Below are positions 17,261-24,316 of a stretch of 64,000 nt of DNA, piece after piece. The notes below the pieces were generated by a model, which was given only the letters and a program-made list of their open reading frames with translations, ran no database searches and was not told the DNA's origin. Position numbers and translations under genes: made by a program. The stretch's first letter is position 1. The number at the start of each line of letters is the position of its first letter. The stretch comes from an uncultured bacterium (GTDB taxonomy: Bacteria > Bacillota > Clostridia > UBA1381), in NCBI GenBank assembly GCA_905215805.1, contig CAJMRL010000010.1, positions 24,430 to 88,429 on the forward strand, given 5' to 3'.

Positions 17261-18520
17261 ATGGAAAGCTTAAATGAAAAGACAGAGCGCGTTATCCTTG
17301 CCGGAGTGCATACGGGACGCGCAGATGCTATTAATGATACCACTGATGAATCCATAGCGGAGCTTGAAGAGCTGGTTAAAACCGCCGGAGGAGAAGCGGT
17401 TTGCTCTGTTATACAAAACAAGCCTGAGCTTGAAGCTGCCACCTATATGGGTATAGGCAAGCTTGAAGAGCTTAAAGAAGCATGCGAAACAATGAATGCC
17501 GATACGGTTGTGTTTGATGACGAGCTGTCTCCCGTGCAAACGAGAAATATATCCGATTTTCTTGGCGTAAAGGTTCTTGACCGTTCGCTTCTTATACTCG
17601 ATATTTTTGCCATGAGGGCAAAAAGCGGAGAAGGAAAACTCCAGGTCGAGCTTGCGCAGCTCAAATACCGTCTGCCGCGTCTTCGCGGACTCGGAACTGT
17701 CCTTAGCCGTACCGGAGCGGGTATAGGAACAAGAGGTCCGGGCGAAACAAGACTCGAATCCGACAGACGTCATATCCGTCACCGTATATCGGCACTTGAG
17801 GAGCAGATCCGGGAGCTGAAAAAACACCGCGGACTTATACACACGAGAAGAAAAAAAGACGGAGTTATCACAGCCGCTCTTGTCGGCTATACAAACGCCG
17901 GAAAATCCACTCTCTTAAACCGTCTGACAGATGCAGAAGTGCTTGCGGAGGATAAGCTTTTTGCAACTCTTGATCCTACGTCAAGAGCCATAACGCTGGA
18001 GGATAACAGGCAGATTCTGCTTGTGGATACGGTAGGCTTTATACGAAAGCTTCCCCACCATCTTGTTGAAGCGTTTAAATCCACGCTCGAAGAAGCGGTT
18101 GTAGCGGATATGCTGCTGCATATCATAGATACCTCGAGTCCCGAAATGGAAAATCAGATCCATGTTGTGGAAAATGTCCTTAAAGATATAGGCGCTTCTG
18201 GTAAGCCGGAAATATGCGTTTTCAATAAATGTGACCTTACGGCAGAGCGTCCGTTTGTAAAGGACTGTCCATGCGTTTATATAAGCGCCAAAAGCGGAGA
18301 AAATGTCAATACGCTTATAAAGGCGATAGCTGACGCCGCTCCGGGAAAAAAGGAGAAAATCAGCGTTATTATTCCCTACAGCAACGGGGCTCTTGTGAGC
18401 GAGCTTCACCAAAACCAAAAGGTTTTAAGCGAAAGCTACGGTGAGTCCGGCACGGAGATGGAGCTTCTCGTTGATGAGAGAATGTATGAAAAACTGAAGG
18501 AGTATATGCGGGATGTCTAA
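17261..18520 (+). CDS. hflX: GTPase HflX
   Basis: Ribosome-associated GTPase that helps split stalled or hibernating ribosomes under stress. The N-terminal HflX domain (about 10-180) has DELSPVQTRN and RTGAGIGTRGPGETRLE; the GTPase domain has G1 GYTNAGKSTLLN, G3 DTVGFIRKLP and G4 NKCD. Start placed at 17261 (MESLNE) because AGAGG lies 7 bases upstream; an ATG eight codons earlier has none. The 3' end overlaps the next gene by 8 bases. A TATAAT at 17206-17211 is a plausible -10, without a clear -35. Confidence 0.94.
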   Translation: MESLNEKTERVILAGVHTGRADAINDTTDESIAELEELVKTAGGEAVCSVIQNKPELEAATYMGIGKLEELKEACETMNADTVVFDDELSPVQTRNISDFLGVKVLDRSLLILDIFAMRAKSGEGKLQVELAQLKYRLPRLRGLGTVLSRTGAGIGTRGPGETRLESDRRHIRHRISALEEQIRELKKHRGLIHTRRKKDGVITAALVGYTNAGKSTLLNRLTDAEVLAEDKLFATLDPTSRAITLEDNRQILLVDTVGFIRKLPHHLVEAFKSTLEEAVVADMLLHIIDTSSPEMENQIHVVENVLKDIGASGKPEICVFNKCDLTAERPFVKDCPCVYISAKSGENVNTLIKAIADAAPGKKEKISVIIPYSNGALVSELHQNQKVLSESYGESGTEMELLVDERMYEKLKEYMRDV

Positions 18521-19154
18521 AAAAGACAGCTTCAAAACAGTCGCGCATGAGGCGCAGACTCTTATTGTTGAAAAAAAATCAAAATTTATCGCAAACGTAA
18601 AGCCTGTAGACAATGAGGCGGACGCATTGGCATTCCTTGCCGCAATGCGCTCAAAATATTCCGATGCTACGCACAATGTCTATGCTTACGTTATAGACGA
18701 GAACAATATCTTCCGCTACAGCGACGACGGCGAGCCTTCGGGAACAGCGGGAATGCCCGTACTTGACACTATACGCAAGGCAGGACTGGTTGACGTTATA
18801 GTGGTTGTAACAAGATACTTCGGCGGGACCCTCTTGGGCACCGGAGGTCTTGTACATACATACGGAGCCGCGGCAAGAGAAGGTCTTGAAGCGGCAAAAA
18901 GAATAGTGCGCAGCAAGTGCAATATAGTTTCCGTTAAGGCTGACTACACACTTGTAGGAAAGCTTCAGTATATGATAGCCGAGGAAGGCTACGACCTTGA
19001 AGATACAATATATGAAAGTGATGTTACTTTTAAAGTCATATGCCCTCTCGATATAACCGACAGCTTTATAAAGGATGTGACGGAGCTGACAAACGGAAGA
19101 GCAGCATGCAGCATTACAGATACTAAATATGTTGATAAGGAGGAGCCGGTATAA
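18513..19154 (+). CDS. YigZ/IMPACT-family protein
   Basis: UPF0029-type protein of 213 residues. The N-terminal IMPACT domain has the family strings KSKFIANVKPV, ATHNVYAYV, DDGEPSGTAGMPVL and VVVTRYFGGTLLGTGGLVH; the C-terminal ferredoxin-like domain (about 140-205) follows. In eukaryotes IMPACT tunes GCN2 signalling; in bacteria the role is not settled, with translation-related functions suggested. It overlaps hflX by 8 bases and the next gene by TAATG, so it sits in one operon with a ribosome-rescue GTPase. Confidence 0.93.
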   Translation: MSKKDSFKTVAHEAQTLIVEKKSKFIANVKPVDNEADALAFLAAMRSKYSDATHNVYAYVIDENNIFRYSDDGEPSGTAGMPVLDTIRKAGLVDVIVVVTRYFGGTLLGTGGLVHTYGAAAREGLEAAKRIVRSKCNIVSVKADYTLVGKLQYMIAEEGYDLEDTIYESDVTFKVICPLDITDSFIKDVTELTNGRAACSITDTKYVDKEEPV

Positions 19155-19722
19155 TGAACAGGTTGTGGAAGGCAGTTATTATCATCGCGGCAGCGGCGGC
19201 TCTTACAGGAGCGGGGGTTTATGCGGGAATGTCAATTCAGAGGAATAATCTTGCGTCAGCCATTCCCAAAACGGCTCAGACAACGCCTACGCCAGATACC
19301 TCAAAAAACGTATCCTCTGACGATGTCGGAAGATATATAGGAAGAAGCTTTGAGTCGGCGGCAGCTGACGGCTCTGAAGCAGTTGACAAATTCAGCTGCG
19401 ACCTGACGACAGACGGAGAACCGGAAACAATTTCTCTCTACAGCTCTCCCGATAAGGCAGACGGCGATTCCACCAGATGGATTCTTGAAATAAGCCGTGA
19501 CGATTCGTATTATACTTTATTCAATCAATAAGCGGCGGTATGGTCTATTATGACATAGGAGAGCTTGACTCCGACGGAAACATGCTTATAGTTCTCTATA
19601 TCCGTTCTAAAAACGGTATAGATATAAGAAAATATACATATTCTAAAAACGGATTTGTTGAACAAAAACCGTTTACCCTTGAGGGAGTGAATATAACTCA
19701 CACTTCACATGCGGGAATATAA
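19154..19722 (+). pseudogene. Exported protein, frameshifted
   Basis: Two adjacent frames look like one broken gene. The first (19154-19531, 125 residues) begins with a signal anchor (about 5-27), a Thr/Pro linker and a stretch DLTTDGEPETISLY; it stops at TAA in 19529-19531. The second frame continues without a gap of conserved-looking sequence (SGGMVYYDIGELDSDGNMLIVLY) to 19722. Switching needs a -1 shift (one missing base) near 19515-19530. I see no canonical X-XXY-YYZ slippery site. The first frame overlaps the YigZ-family stop (TAATG). Either a real recent mutation or a sequencing/assembly error. No function recognised; the D-x-D-x-D-like 'DLDSDG' style hints at calcium-loop exported proteins only weakly. 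Confidence 0.6.
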
Positions 19723-19758
19723 TAAACGCCGCATATTACGGCGAGAAAGGAAAATATT

Positions 19759-20076
19759 ATGGAAATTACATTAACATCAGAAAATTTTGACAGTGAGGTT
19801 ATGAAAACCGATATGCCAGTGCTTGTTGACTTTTGGGCGCCATGGTGCGGACCATGCCAGATGCTCGGTCCGATAATCGAAGAGGTAGCGGAAGAATATG
19901 AGGGCAAGGCAAAAGTATGCAAGGTCAACGTTGACGAAAACGGTCCGTTAAGCGCACAATTTGCAATAGTTTCTATTCCTACGGTCATTCTTTTTAAAAA
20001 CGGAAAGCCTGTTGAAAAGCTCATAGGAGCACATGCAATAGACGATTATGAGGATATAATCGATAAATATTTATAA
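19759..20076 (+). CDS. trxA: Thioredoxin
   Basis: Cytoplasmic dithiol-disulfide oxidoreductase of 105 residues. The active site WAPWCGPCQM is canonical; the cis-proline region is VSIPTVILFKNG. GAGAAAGG lies upstream of the ATG. A clean terminator follows at 20087-20113. Confidence 0.96.
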   Translation: MEITLTSENFDSEVMKTDMPVLVDFWAPWCGPCQMLGPIIEEVAEEYEGKAKVCKVNVDENGPLSAQFAIVSIPTVILFKNGKPVEKLIGAHAIDDYEDIIDKYL

Positions 20077-20086
20077 TTATATACAC

Positions 20087-20113
20087 AAAGGCAGGATTTT
20101 TTCCTGCCTTTTA
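20087..20113 (+). terminator. Terminator of trxA
   Basis: AAAGGCAGGA (20087-20096) pairs with TCCTGCCTTT (20102-20111), with a T-rich 3' end. Confidence 0.9.
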
Positions 20114-20153
20114 TGTTTAAATATTCATATTTTTGAATATTTTAAAAAAATAC

Positions 20154-20182
20154 TTGCAATTTTATTCATTATGAGTTATAAT
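20154..20182 (+). promoter_or_regulatory. argD promoter with ARG-box-like operator
   Basis: TTGCAA (20154-20159), 17-base spacer, TATAAT (20177-20182). TGCAATTTTATTCA (20155-20168) matches the ArgR half-palindrome pattern TGNATWWWWATNCA with one mismatch and covers the -35, so an arginine repressor bound here would block polymerase. A second AT-rich inverted repeat, ATATTC/GAATAT (20121-20140), lies upstream. Confidence 0.65.
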
Positions 20183-20217
20183 ATGCGTATTAAACAAATA
20201 ATAAAGGGAGGATAGTT

Positions 20218-21411
20218 ATGCTTGATGAGATCAAGGCATTAGATAAAAAATATTATATGAACACCTTCGGCGAAAGACTTAACGTTATGTTTGACCATGG
20301 CGAAGGCATGAAGCTTTACAGCGACGCCGGAGATGTATACTATGATTTTCTTGGCGGAATCGCTGTAAACTCGGTTGGACACGCACATCCTAAGCTTGTA
20401 AAGGCTGTATCAGAGCAGGCGGCAAAGGTCATACATACATCAAGCTTGTATTATATAGAGAACCAAGCAAGACTTGCTCAGAAGCTTGTTGAAAGCACCT
20501 GCGCCGACAAAGCGTTTTTCTGCAACAGCGGAGCCGAGGCAAATGAGGGAGCTATGAAGCTTGCGCGAATTTATTTCTATAAAAAAGGAATGAACAAAAA
20601 CGAGATAATTTCTCTCGACCACTCATTCCACGGCAGGACTCTTGCGACCGTAGCTGTAACGGGACAAGAACATTACCAAGCTCCTTACAGACCCAATCTC
20701 CCCGGAGTGACACAGGTCGAACCGAATAATTTTGAAGCTTTAAAAGCCGCTGTAACCGATAAAACAGCAGCAATCATGCTTGAACCAATACAGGGTGAAA
20801 GCGGAGTTCATCCCATGGACAAGGAATACCTTCAAAAGGTAAGAGAGCTTTGCAGCGAAAAAAATATAATCCTCATATTTGACGAGGTACAAACGGGAAT
20901 GGGACGCACAGGTCACCTCTTTGCCTACCAGCTCTATGGCATAGAACCGGATATTTTTACGTCCGCAAAGGCTTTGGGCGGCGGTGTTCCGATAGGAGCC
21001 GTATGTGCAAAGCAGTTTGTTGCCGATGCGTTCGAGCCGGGTGACCATGGAACTACCTTCGGAGGAAATCCTCTTGCAACAGCGGCAGGTCTTGCGGTAT
21101 TTGATATATATGAAAGCGAGAATCTCGTCGAAAACGCTAAGCTTAAGGGAGAGGAATTTAAAAACAAGCTCAATATGCTAAGGGATAAATATCCGGATAA
21201 AATTTCTGACATAAGAGGGGCGGGACTTCTTATAGGAATACAGGTAAAAGATGAGCTTGGAAAAACTGTATTTAACAAACTGTTCGAAAATAAAATCCTC
21301 ACGAGTCTTTGCTCGGGAAATACTATCCGTATCGCTCCGCCTCTTATAATAACAAGCGGAGATATCGATTTATTTATAAAAACATTTGAACAAATAATAA
21401 AGGAGATATGA
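20218..21411 (+). CDS. argD: Acetylornithine aminotransferase
   Basis: PLP enzyme of arginine synthesis: N-acetylglutamate semialdehyde to N-acetylornithine. Features are the early GEGMKLYSDAGDVYYDFLGGIAVN, FCNSGAEANEGAMKLAR, HSFHGRTLATVAVTGQ, LIFDEVQTGMGRTG and the PLP lysine in FTSAKALGGGVPIGA. Length 397 fits ArgD; the following argF supports this over ornithine or GABA transaminases. AAAGGGAGG precedes the ATG. The start of argF is at or just past its stop. Confidence 0.93.
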   Translation: MLDEIKALDKKYYMNTFGERLNVMFDHGEGMKLYSDAGDVYYDFLGGIAVNSVGHAHPKLVKAVSEQAAKVIHTSSLYYIENQARLAQKLVESTCADKAFFCNSGAEANEGAMKLARIYFYKKGMNKNEIISLDHSFHGRTLATVAVTGQEHYQAPYRPNLPGVTQVEPNNFEALKAAVTDKTAAIMLEPIQGESGVHPMDKEYLQKVRELCSEKNIILIFDEVQTGMGRTGHLFAYQLYGIEPDIFTSAKALGGGVPIGAVCAKQFVADAFEPGDHGTTFGGNPLATAAGLAVFDIYESENLVENAKLKGEEFKNKLNMLRDKYPDKISDIRGAGLLIGIQVKDELGKTVFNKLFENKILTSLCSGNTIRIAPPLIITSGDIDLFIKTFEQIIKEI

Positions 21412-21413
21412 TC

Positions 21414-22331
21414 ATGAAAGATTTAATAAGTTTGCATGACCTCACCTCACAGGAGGTAGAAGATTTGTTAAAGCTTGGACTCAAGCTTAAAAGCGAATTA
21501 AAGAACGGAATTCCGCATCCCATATTAAAAGGAAAGACGCTCGGTATGATTTTCACAAAATCATCCACCAGAACCCGTGTGTCATTTGAAGTAGGCATGA
21601 CGCAGCTCGGCGGCTACCCGCTGTTTTTATCATCAAATGATATACAGCTCGGACGAGGCGAGTCTATCCATGACACAGCAAAGGTGCTTGAGCGTTATCT
21701 CGACGGAATCATGATAAGAACTTATGCTCATTCAGATGTTATAGAGCTTGCACAGGAAGCAAGTATTCCGGTAATCAACGCACTTACTGACCTACTTCAC
21801 CCATGTCAGGTACTTGCGGATCTTATGACGGCATATGAGCATAAGGGTAAGCTTGAAGGACTTAAGCTCGCATACATAGGAGACGGAAACAATATGGCAC
21901 ATTCGCTTATGTACGGATGCGCCAAGGCAGGTCTTGACTGTGCTATAGCCACTCCAAAGGATTACGCATGCGATGCAGAAGTCGTTGCAAATGCAAAGGA
22001 TGACTTTAAGAAATCCGGCAAAACGCTGCTTCTTACGGATGATCCCGCAGCGGCAATAGCCGACGCGGATATTGTCTATACGGATACATGGGTTTCTATG
22101 GGCATGGAAGAGGAAAAGGAAATAAGACAGAAGGCATTCAAGGGCTACTGTGTTGACAAGGAGCTTTTCTCGCACGCAAAGAGCGATGCAATTTTCATGC
22201 ACTGCCTGCCTGCATACAGGGGTTATGAGGTAACCGAGGATGTAATAGACGGTCCTCAAAGCGTTATCTTTGATGAGGCAGAAAACAGACTCCATGCTCA
22301 AAAAGCTGTTATGGCTACGCTGATGGCATAA
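21414..22331 (+). CDS. argF: Ornithine carbamoyltransferase
   Basis: Transfers the carbamoyl group to ornithine, giving citrulline. The carbamoyl-phosphate site FTKSSTRTRVSFE (STRTR), HPCQVLADL and the ornithine-binding HCLPAYRG are intact, as is the SMGMEEE loop. Start at 21414 (MKDLIS) is preferred: AAGGAG is 8 bases upstream, whereas the ATG two codons earlier overlaps the argD stop and is only 3 bases from it. Length 305. Only argD and argF are present; other arg genes lie elsewhere. Confidence 0.95.
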   Translation: MKDLISLHDLTSQEVEDLLKLGLKLKSELKNGIPHPILKGKTLGMIFTKSSTRTRVSFEVGMTQLGGYPLFLSSNDIQLGRGESIHDTAKVLERYLDGIMIRTYAHSDVIELAQEASIPVINALTDLLHPCQVLADLMTAYEHKGKLEGLKLAYIGDGNNMAHSLMYGCAKAGLDCAIATPKDYACDAEVVANAKDDFKKSGKTLLLTDDPAAAIADADIVYTDTWVSMGMEEEKEIRQKAFKGYCVDKELFSHAKSDAIFMHCLPAYRGYEVTEDVIDGPQSVIFDEAENRLHAQKAVMATLMA

Positions 22332-22345
22332 AATCAAATTTTTAG

Positions 22346-22400
22346 ATACCCTCGAAAGCTTGACTAAACATGGCGGACAGCCGCAAGTTTACGAGGGTAT
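22346..22400 (+). ncRNA. Long imperfect hairpin between argF and GNAT gene
   Basis: ATACCCTCG (22346-22354) pairs with CGAGGGTAT (22392-22400); inside, AAGCTTG pairs with CAAGTTT after one mismatch, and the apical part holds GGC-GGACA-GCC. The 55-base structure ends 11 bases before the GGAAAGGA site of the next gene. The 3' side has only a weak T run (TCATCATTTT), so it may be a processed or regulatory leader, or a poor terminator. Confidence 0.45.
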
Positions 22401-22427
22401 TCATCATTTTGGAAAGGACATGATATA

Positions 22428-22913
22428 ATGCTTGCCGATTATCAGTCTTTTTTTGAGGTACGGCTTGCACATTATGACGATATACCGGCTATAATGTGCA
22501 TAACGCGCGATGCGTTTACAAAATATAAGGAGCTTGCCGGAATAGACCGTGTGGACGCGCTTAACGAAACCGAACAGGACATAAAAAATGATATAGATAC
22601 AAAAATCGTACTCATCGCAACTCAAGACGGCGAACCTGTCGGCAGCGTGAGAGTAGCAGTTTCTGATAATCACAGCGCCTACCTTTCTCGTTTCGGAGTC
22701 AAACCGGACAGTCAGAATAACGGAATAGGAAAAAGCATGATGAATTTGGTTGACAGAATAATGATAAAGAAAGGCGTTAAACGCCTTAGTCTACATACCG
22801 GATCAAAAATATCATCGCTTATACGCTTTTATTACGGACGCGGATTTTTTATCGAGTCTACCGATACCGACCGCGGTTATGTACGCGCTTTGCTTGTTAA
22901 GGAATACAGTTAA
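22428..22913 (+). CDS. GNAT-family N-acetyltransferase
   Basis: Compact (161 residues) acetyltransferase. The beta4/alpha3 acetyl-CoA site is SRFGVKPDSQNNGIGKSMMN (Q-N-N-G-I-G), followed by LSLHTGSKISSLIRFYYGRGF, the usual C-terminal strand. GGAAAGGA precedes the ATG by about 9 bases. The substrate is unknown. It follows argF but is separated by the hairpin at 22346-22400, so it may or may not share the arginine transcript. Confidence 0.85.
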   Translation: MLADYQSFFEVRLAHYDDIPAIMCITRDAFTKYKELAGIDRVDALNETEQDIKNDIDTKIVLIATQDGEPVGSVRVAVSDNHSAYLSRFGVKPDSQNNGIGKSMMNLVDRIMIKKGVKRLSLHTGSKISSLIRFYYGRGFFIESTDTDRGYVRALLVKEYS

Positions 22914-22930
22914 ATATACATATATAAGGC

Positions 22931-22963
22931 AAAAAAACAGTAATCAAGCATTACTGTTTTTTT
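22931..22963 (+). terminator. Terminator of the GNAT gene
   Basis: AAAAAAACAGTAAT pairs with ATTACTGTTTTTTT; T-rich on both strands. The rest of the gap to 23064 is AT-rich with no gene seen. Confidence 0.88.
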
Positions 22964-23064
22964 GTTTTATTATCAATCCCAAAAAACCTCAAATAACCCC
23001 AAATAAAACGAAAAACATACGACAATTATGGCAAAAATACAGTAAAATAAAGAAAAAATACACC

Positions 23065-23093
23065 TTGAAAATACTCATATTATATGGTAGAAT
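23065..23093 (+). promoter_or_regulatory. Orphan sigma-A promoter
   Basis: TTGAAA (23065-23070), 17-base spacer, TAGAAT (23088-23093). No open reading frame with a ribosome binding site follows before the terminator at 23173-23214. Confidence 0.65.
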
Positions 23094-23099
23094 ACAGAT

Positions 23100-23214
23100 A
23101 ATTCATAAGGCAATAAGTTAATTTATATATATTTTGGTTTTTAATATCGAAAAACCTCTCTCTCCCAATATTGGATTAAAGCGGACTGTTTAAGTCCGCT
23201 TTAATCCATTTTTT
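23100..23214 (+). ncRNA. Candidate small RNA with CU-rich single-stranded loop
   Basis: A self-contained unit of about 115 bases: promoter at 23065-23093, hairpin GGTTTTT/AAAAACC (23136-23156), unpaired TCTCTCTCCCAATATT (23157-23172), then a 15-bp terminator stem GGATTAAAGCGGACT/AGTCCGCTTTAATCC (23173-23207) and TTTTTT. The T run is on the plus strand, so the terminator does not belong to the convergent esterase gene. A CU-rich linker between two hairpins is how several Firmicutes sRNAs expose a seed for Shine-Dalgarno sequences (the UCCC-type motif). RNA class and targets are inference. Confidence 0.55.
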
Positions 23215-23227
23215 ATAGCTTTTTATT

Positions 23228-24316
23228 TTAAATCTTTGTAATATCGGCGTCTATATCCTCGATCGGAACATTAACGAGTCCTATAGTTTTCAAGTGCTCC
23301 CGCATTTCGCTGTTGTCGAAGCTGTCGCCCTTATCTGCATATACCTGCTCTGTTTCTATCCGGCTTTCGTCTACAAACCGCGCTATTGGCTCAATATTGT
23401 TTTTTACCGCCTCCTGTGCAAACATTTTAGCTATAAGACTACCTCCTATATCATTTGTATGAGTATAATCGCGCTCTTCTCCCTTGCATCGGAAAAAGTT
23501 CCATGATTTTACCGGTCCCGCCGTTGTAAAATAATCCGTAGTCCTCTTCCACATATCCACAAAAGGCACATCAAGCTCCTCTGCTACAGCCTTAACCGCA
23601 TCACGATATTCACCCAAAAGATTTCTAAGACTTCCGTCCGGCTCAAATATTATACGGTTTATTGGAGAATTAAGTATCGGATATGCTCCGCGCTCCTTTG
23701 CATAATTCACCATATAGCGAAGGTTCTCAGCATATCCGCCGAATGCCGCAAGCTCCTCAAGCTTCTGGTCATTATGTCCGAACTCACATATAAGAACATC
23801 ACCCTGTTTGATCTTATCCTTGAATGCAGTCCAGTTTACCGCAAGAAACTCTTTTGTATGCGATCCGGACTGCGCATGATTTGAAACGGCTATTCCGGGC
23901 TTTAGAAGTCCCTGCAATGCCTGCCCCCAGCCGCAATAGGTCTCAGACGGAACATACGGATACTCTGCCGGCTGGTCGGTTACCGTTGAGTCGCCCGCGA
24001 TAAAAACAGTGGGTATATCAACAGGTGATACCGCCGCGGTAGCTGTGACCGCTCCATCACATAATATGTATATCTGAGCATATTCAACCTTTGTATATTC
24101 CTCGCCGCTTTTATGATAATCGCATACGCTTGCATTAAATACAATATCTCTTGTTTCACCGCTGCGTATACTCTCGTCCACCCTTATAAATCTGCGGCTC
24201 TGAGAGAGCACGGTATATACCGTATCTTCATGCGCCTTTATTGTGAGCGTTACCTCATAATTTCCGTTAGGTACCGGCATTTCTATTTTCAGCGGTTCAT
24301 TTTTATAGCTTTTCAT
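23228..24316 (-). CDS. SGNH hydrolase, rhamnogalacturonan acetylesterase-like (CE12), cytoplasmic
   Basis: Predicted deacetylase of pectin-derived oligosaccharides. An N-terminal beta domain (1-100) is followed by the SGNH core: block I GDSTVTDQ (Ser nucleophile), block II SGSHTKEF, block III FGHNDQK, and block V YTHTNDIGG with the catalytic Asp/His. HTND is typical of CE12 rhamnogalacturonan acetylesterases. There is no signal peptide, so it acts inside the cell on imported fragments. Its ATG overlaps the fbp stop (TAATG). The secreted paralogue lies two genes upstream. Confidence 0.88.
   Translation of the reverse strand: MKSYKNEPLKIEMPVPNGNYEVTLTIKAHEDTVYTVLSQSRRFIRVDESIRSGETRDIVFNASVCDYHKSGEEYTKVEYAQIYILCDGAVTATAAVSPVDIPTVFIAGDSTVTDQPAEYPYVPSETYCGWGQALQGLLKPGIAVSNHAQSGSHTKEFLAVNWTAFKDKIKQGDVLICEFGHNDQKLEELAAFGGYAENLRYMVNYAKERGAYPILNSPINRIIFEPDGSLRNLLGEYRDAVKAVAEELDVPFVDMWKRTTDYFTTAGPVKSWNFFRCKGEERDYTHTNDIGGSLIAKMFAQEAVKNNIEPIARFVDESRIETEQVYADKGDSFDNSEMREHLKTIGLVNVPIEDIDADITKI

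Noticed and set aside
19505..19535. Programmed -1 ribosomal frameshift
   Set aside because: No X-XXY-YYZ heptamer and no clear downstream pseudoknot; an indel is simpler.
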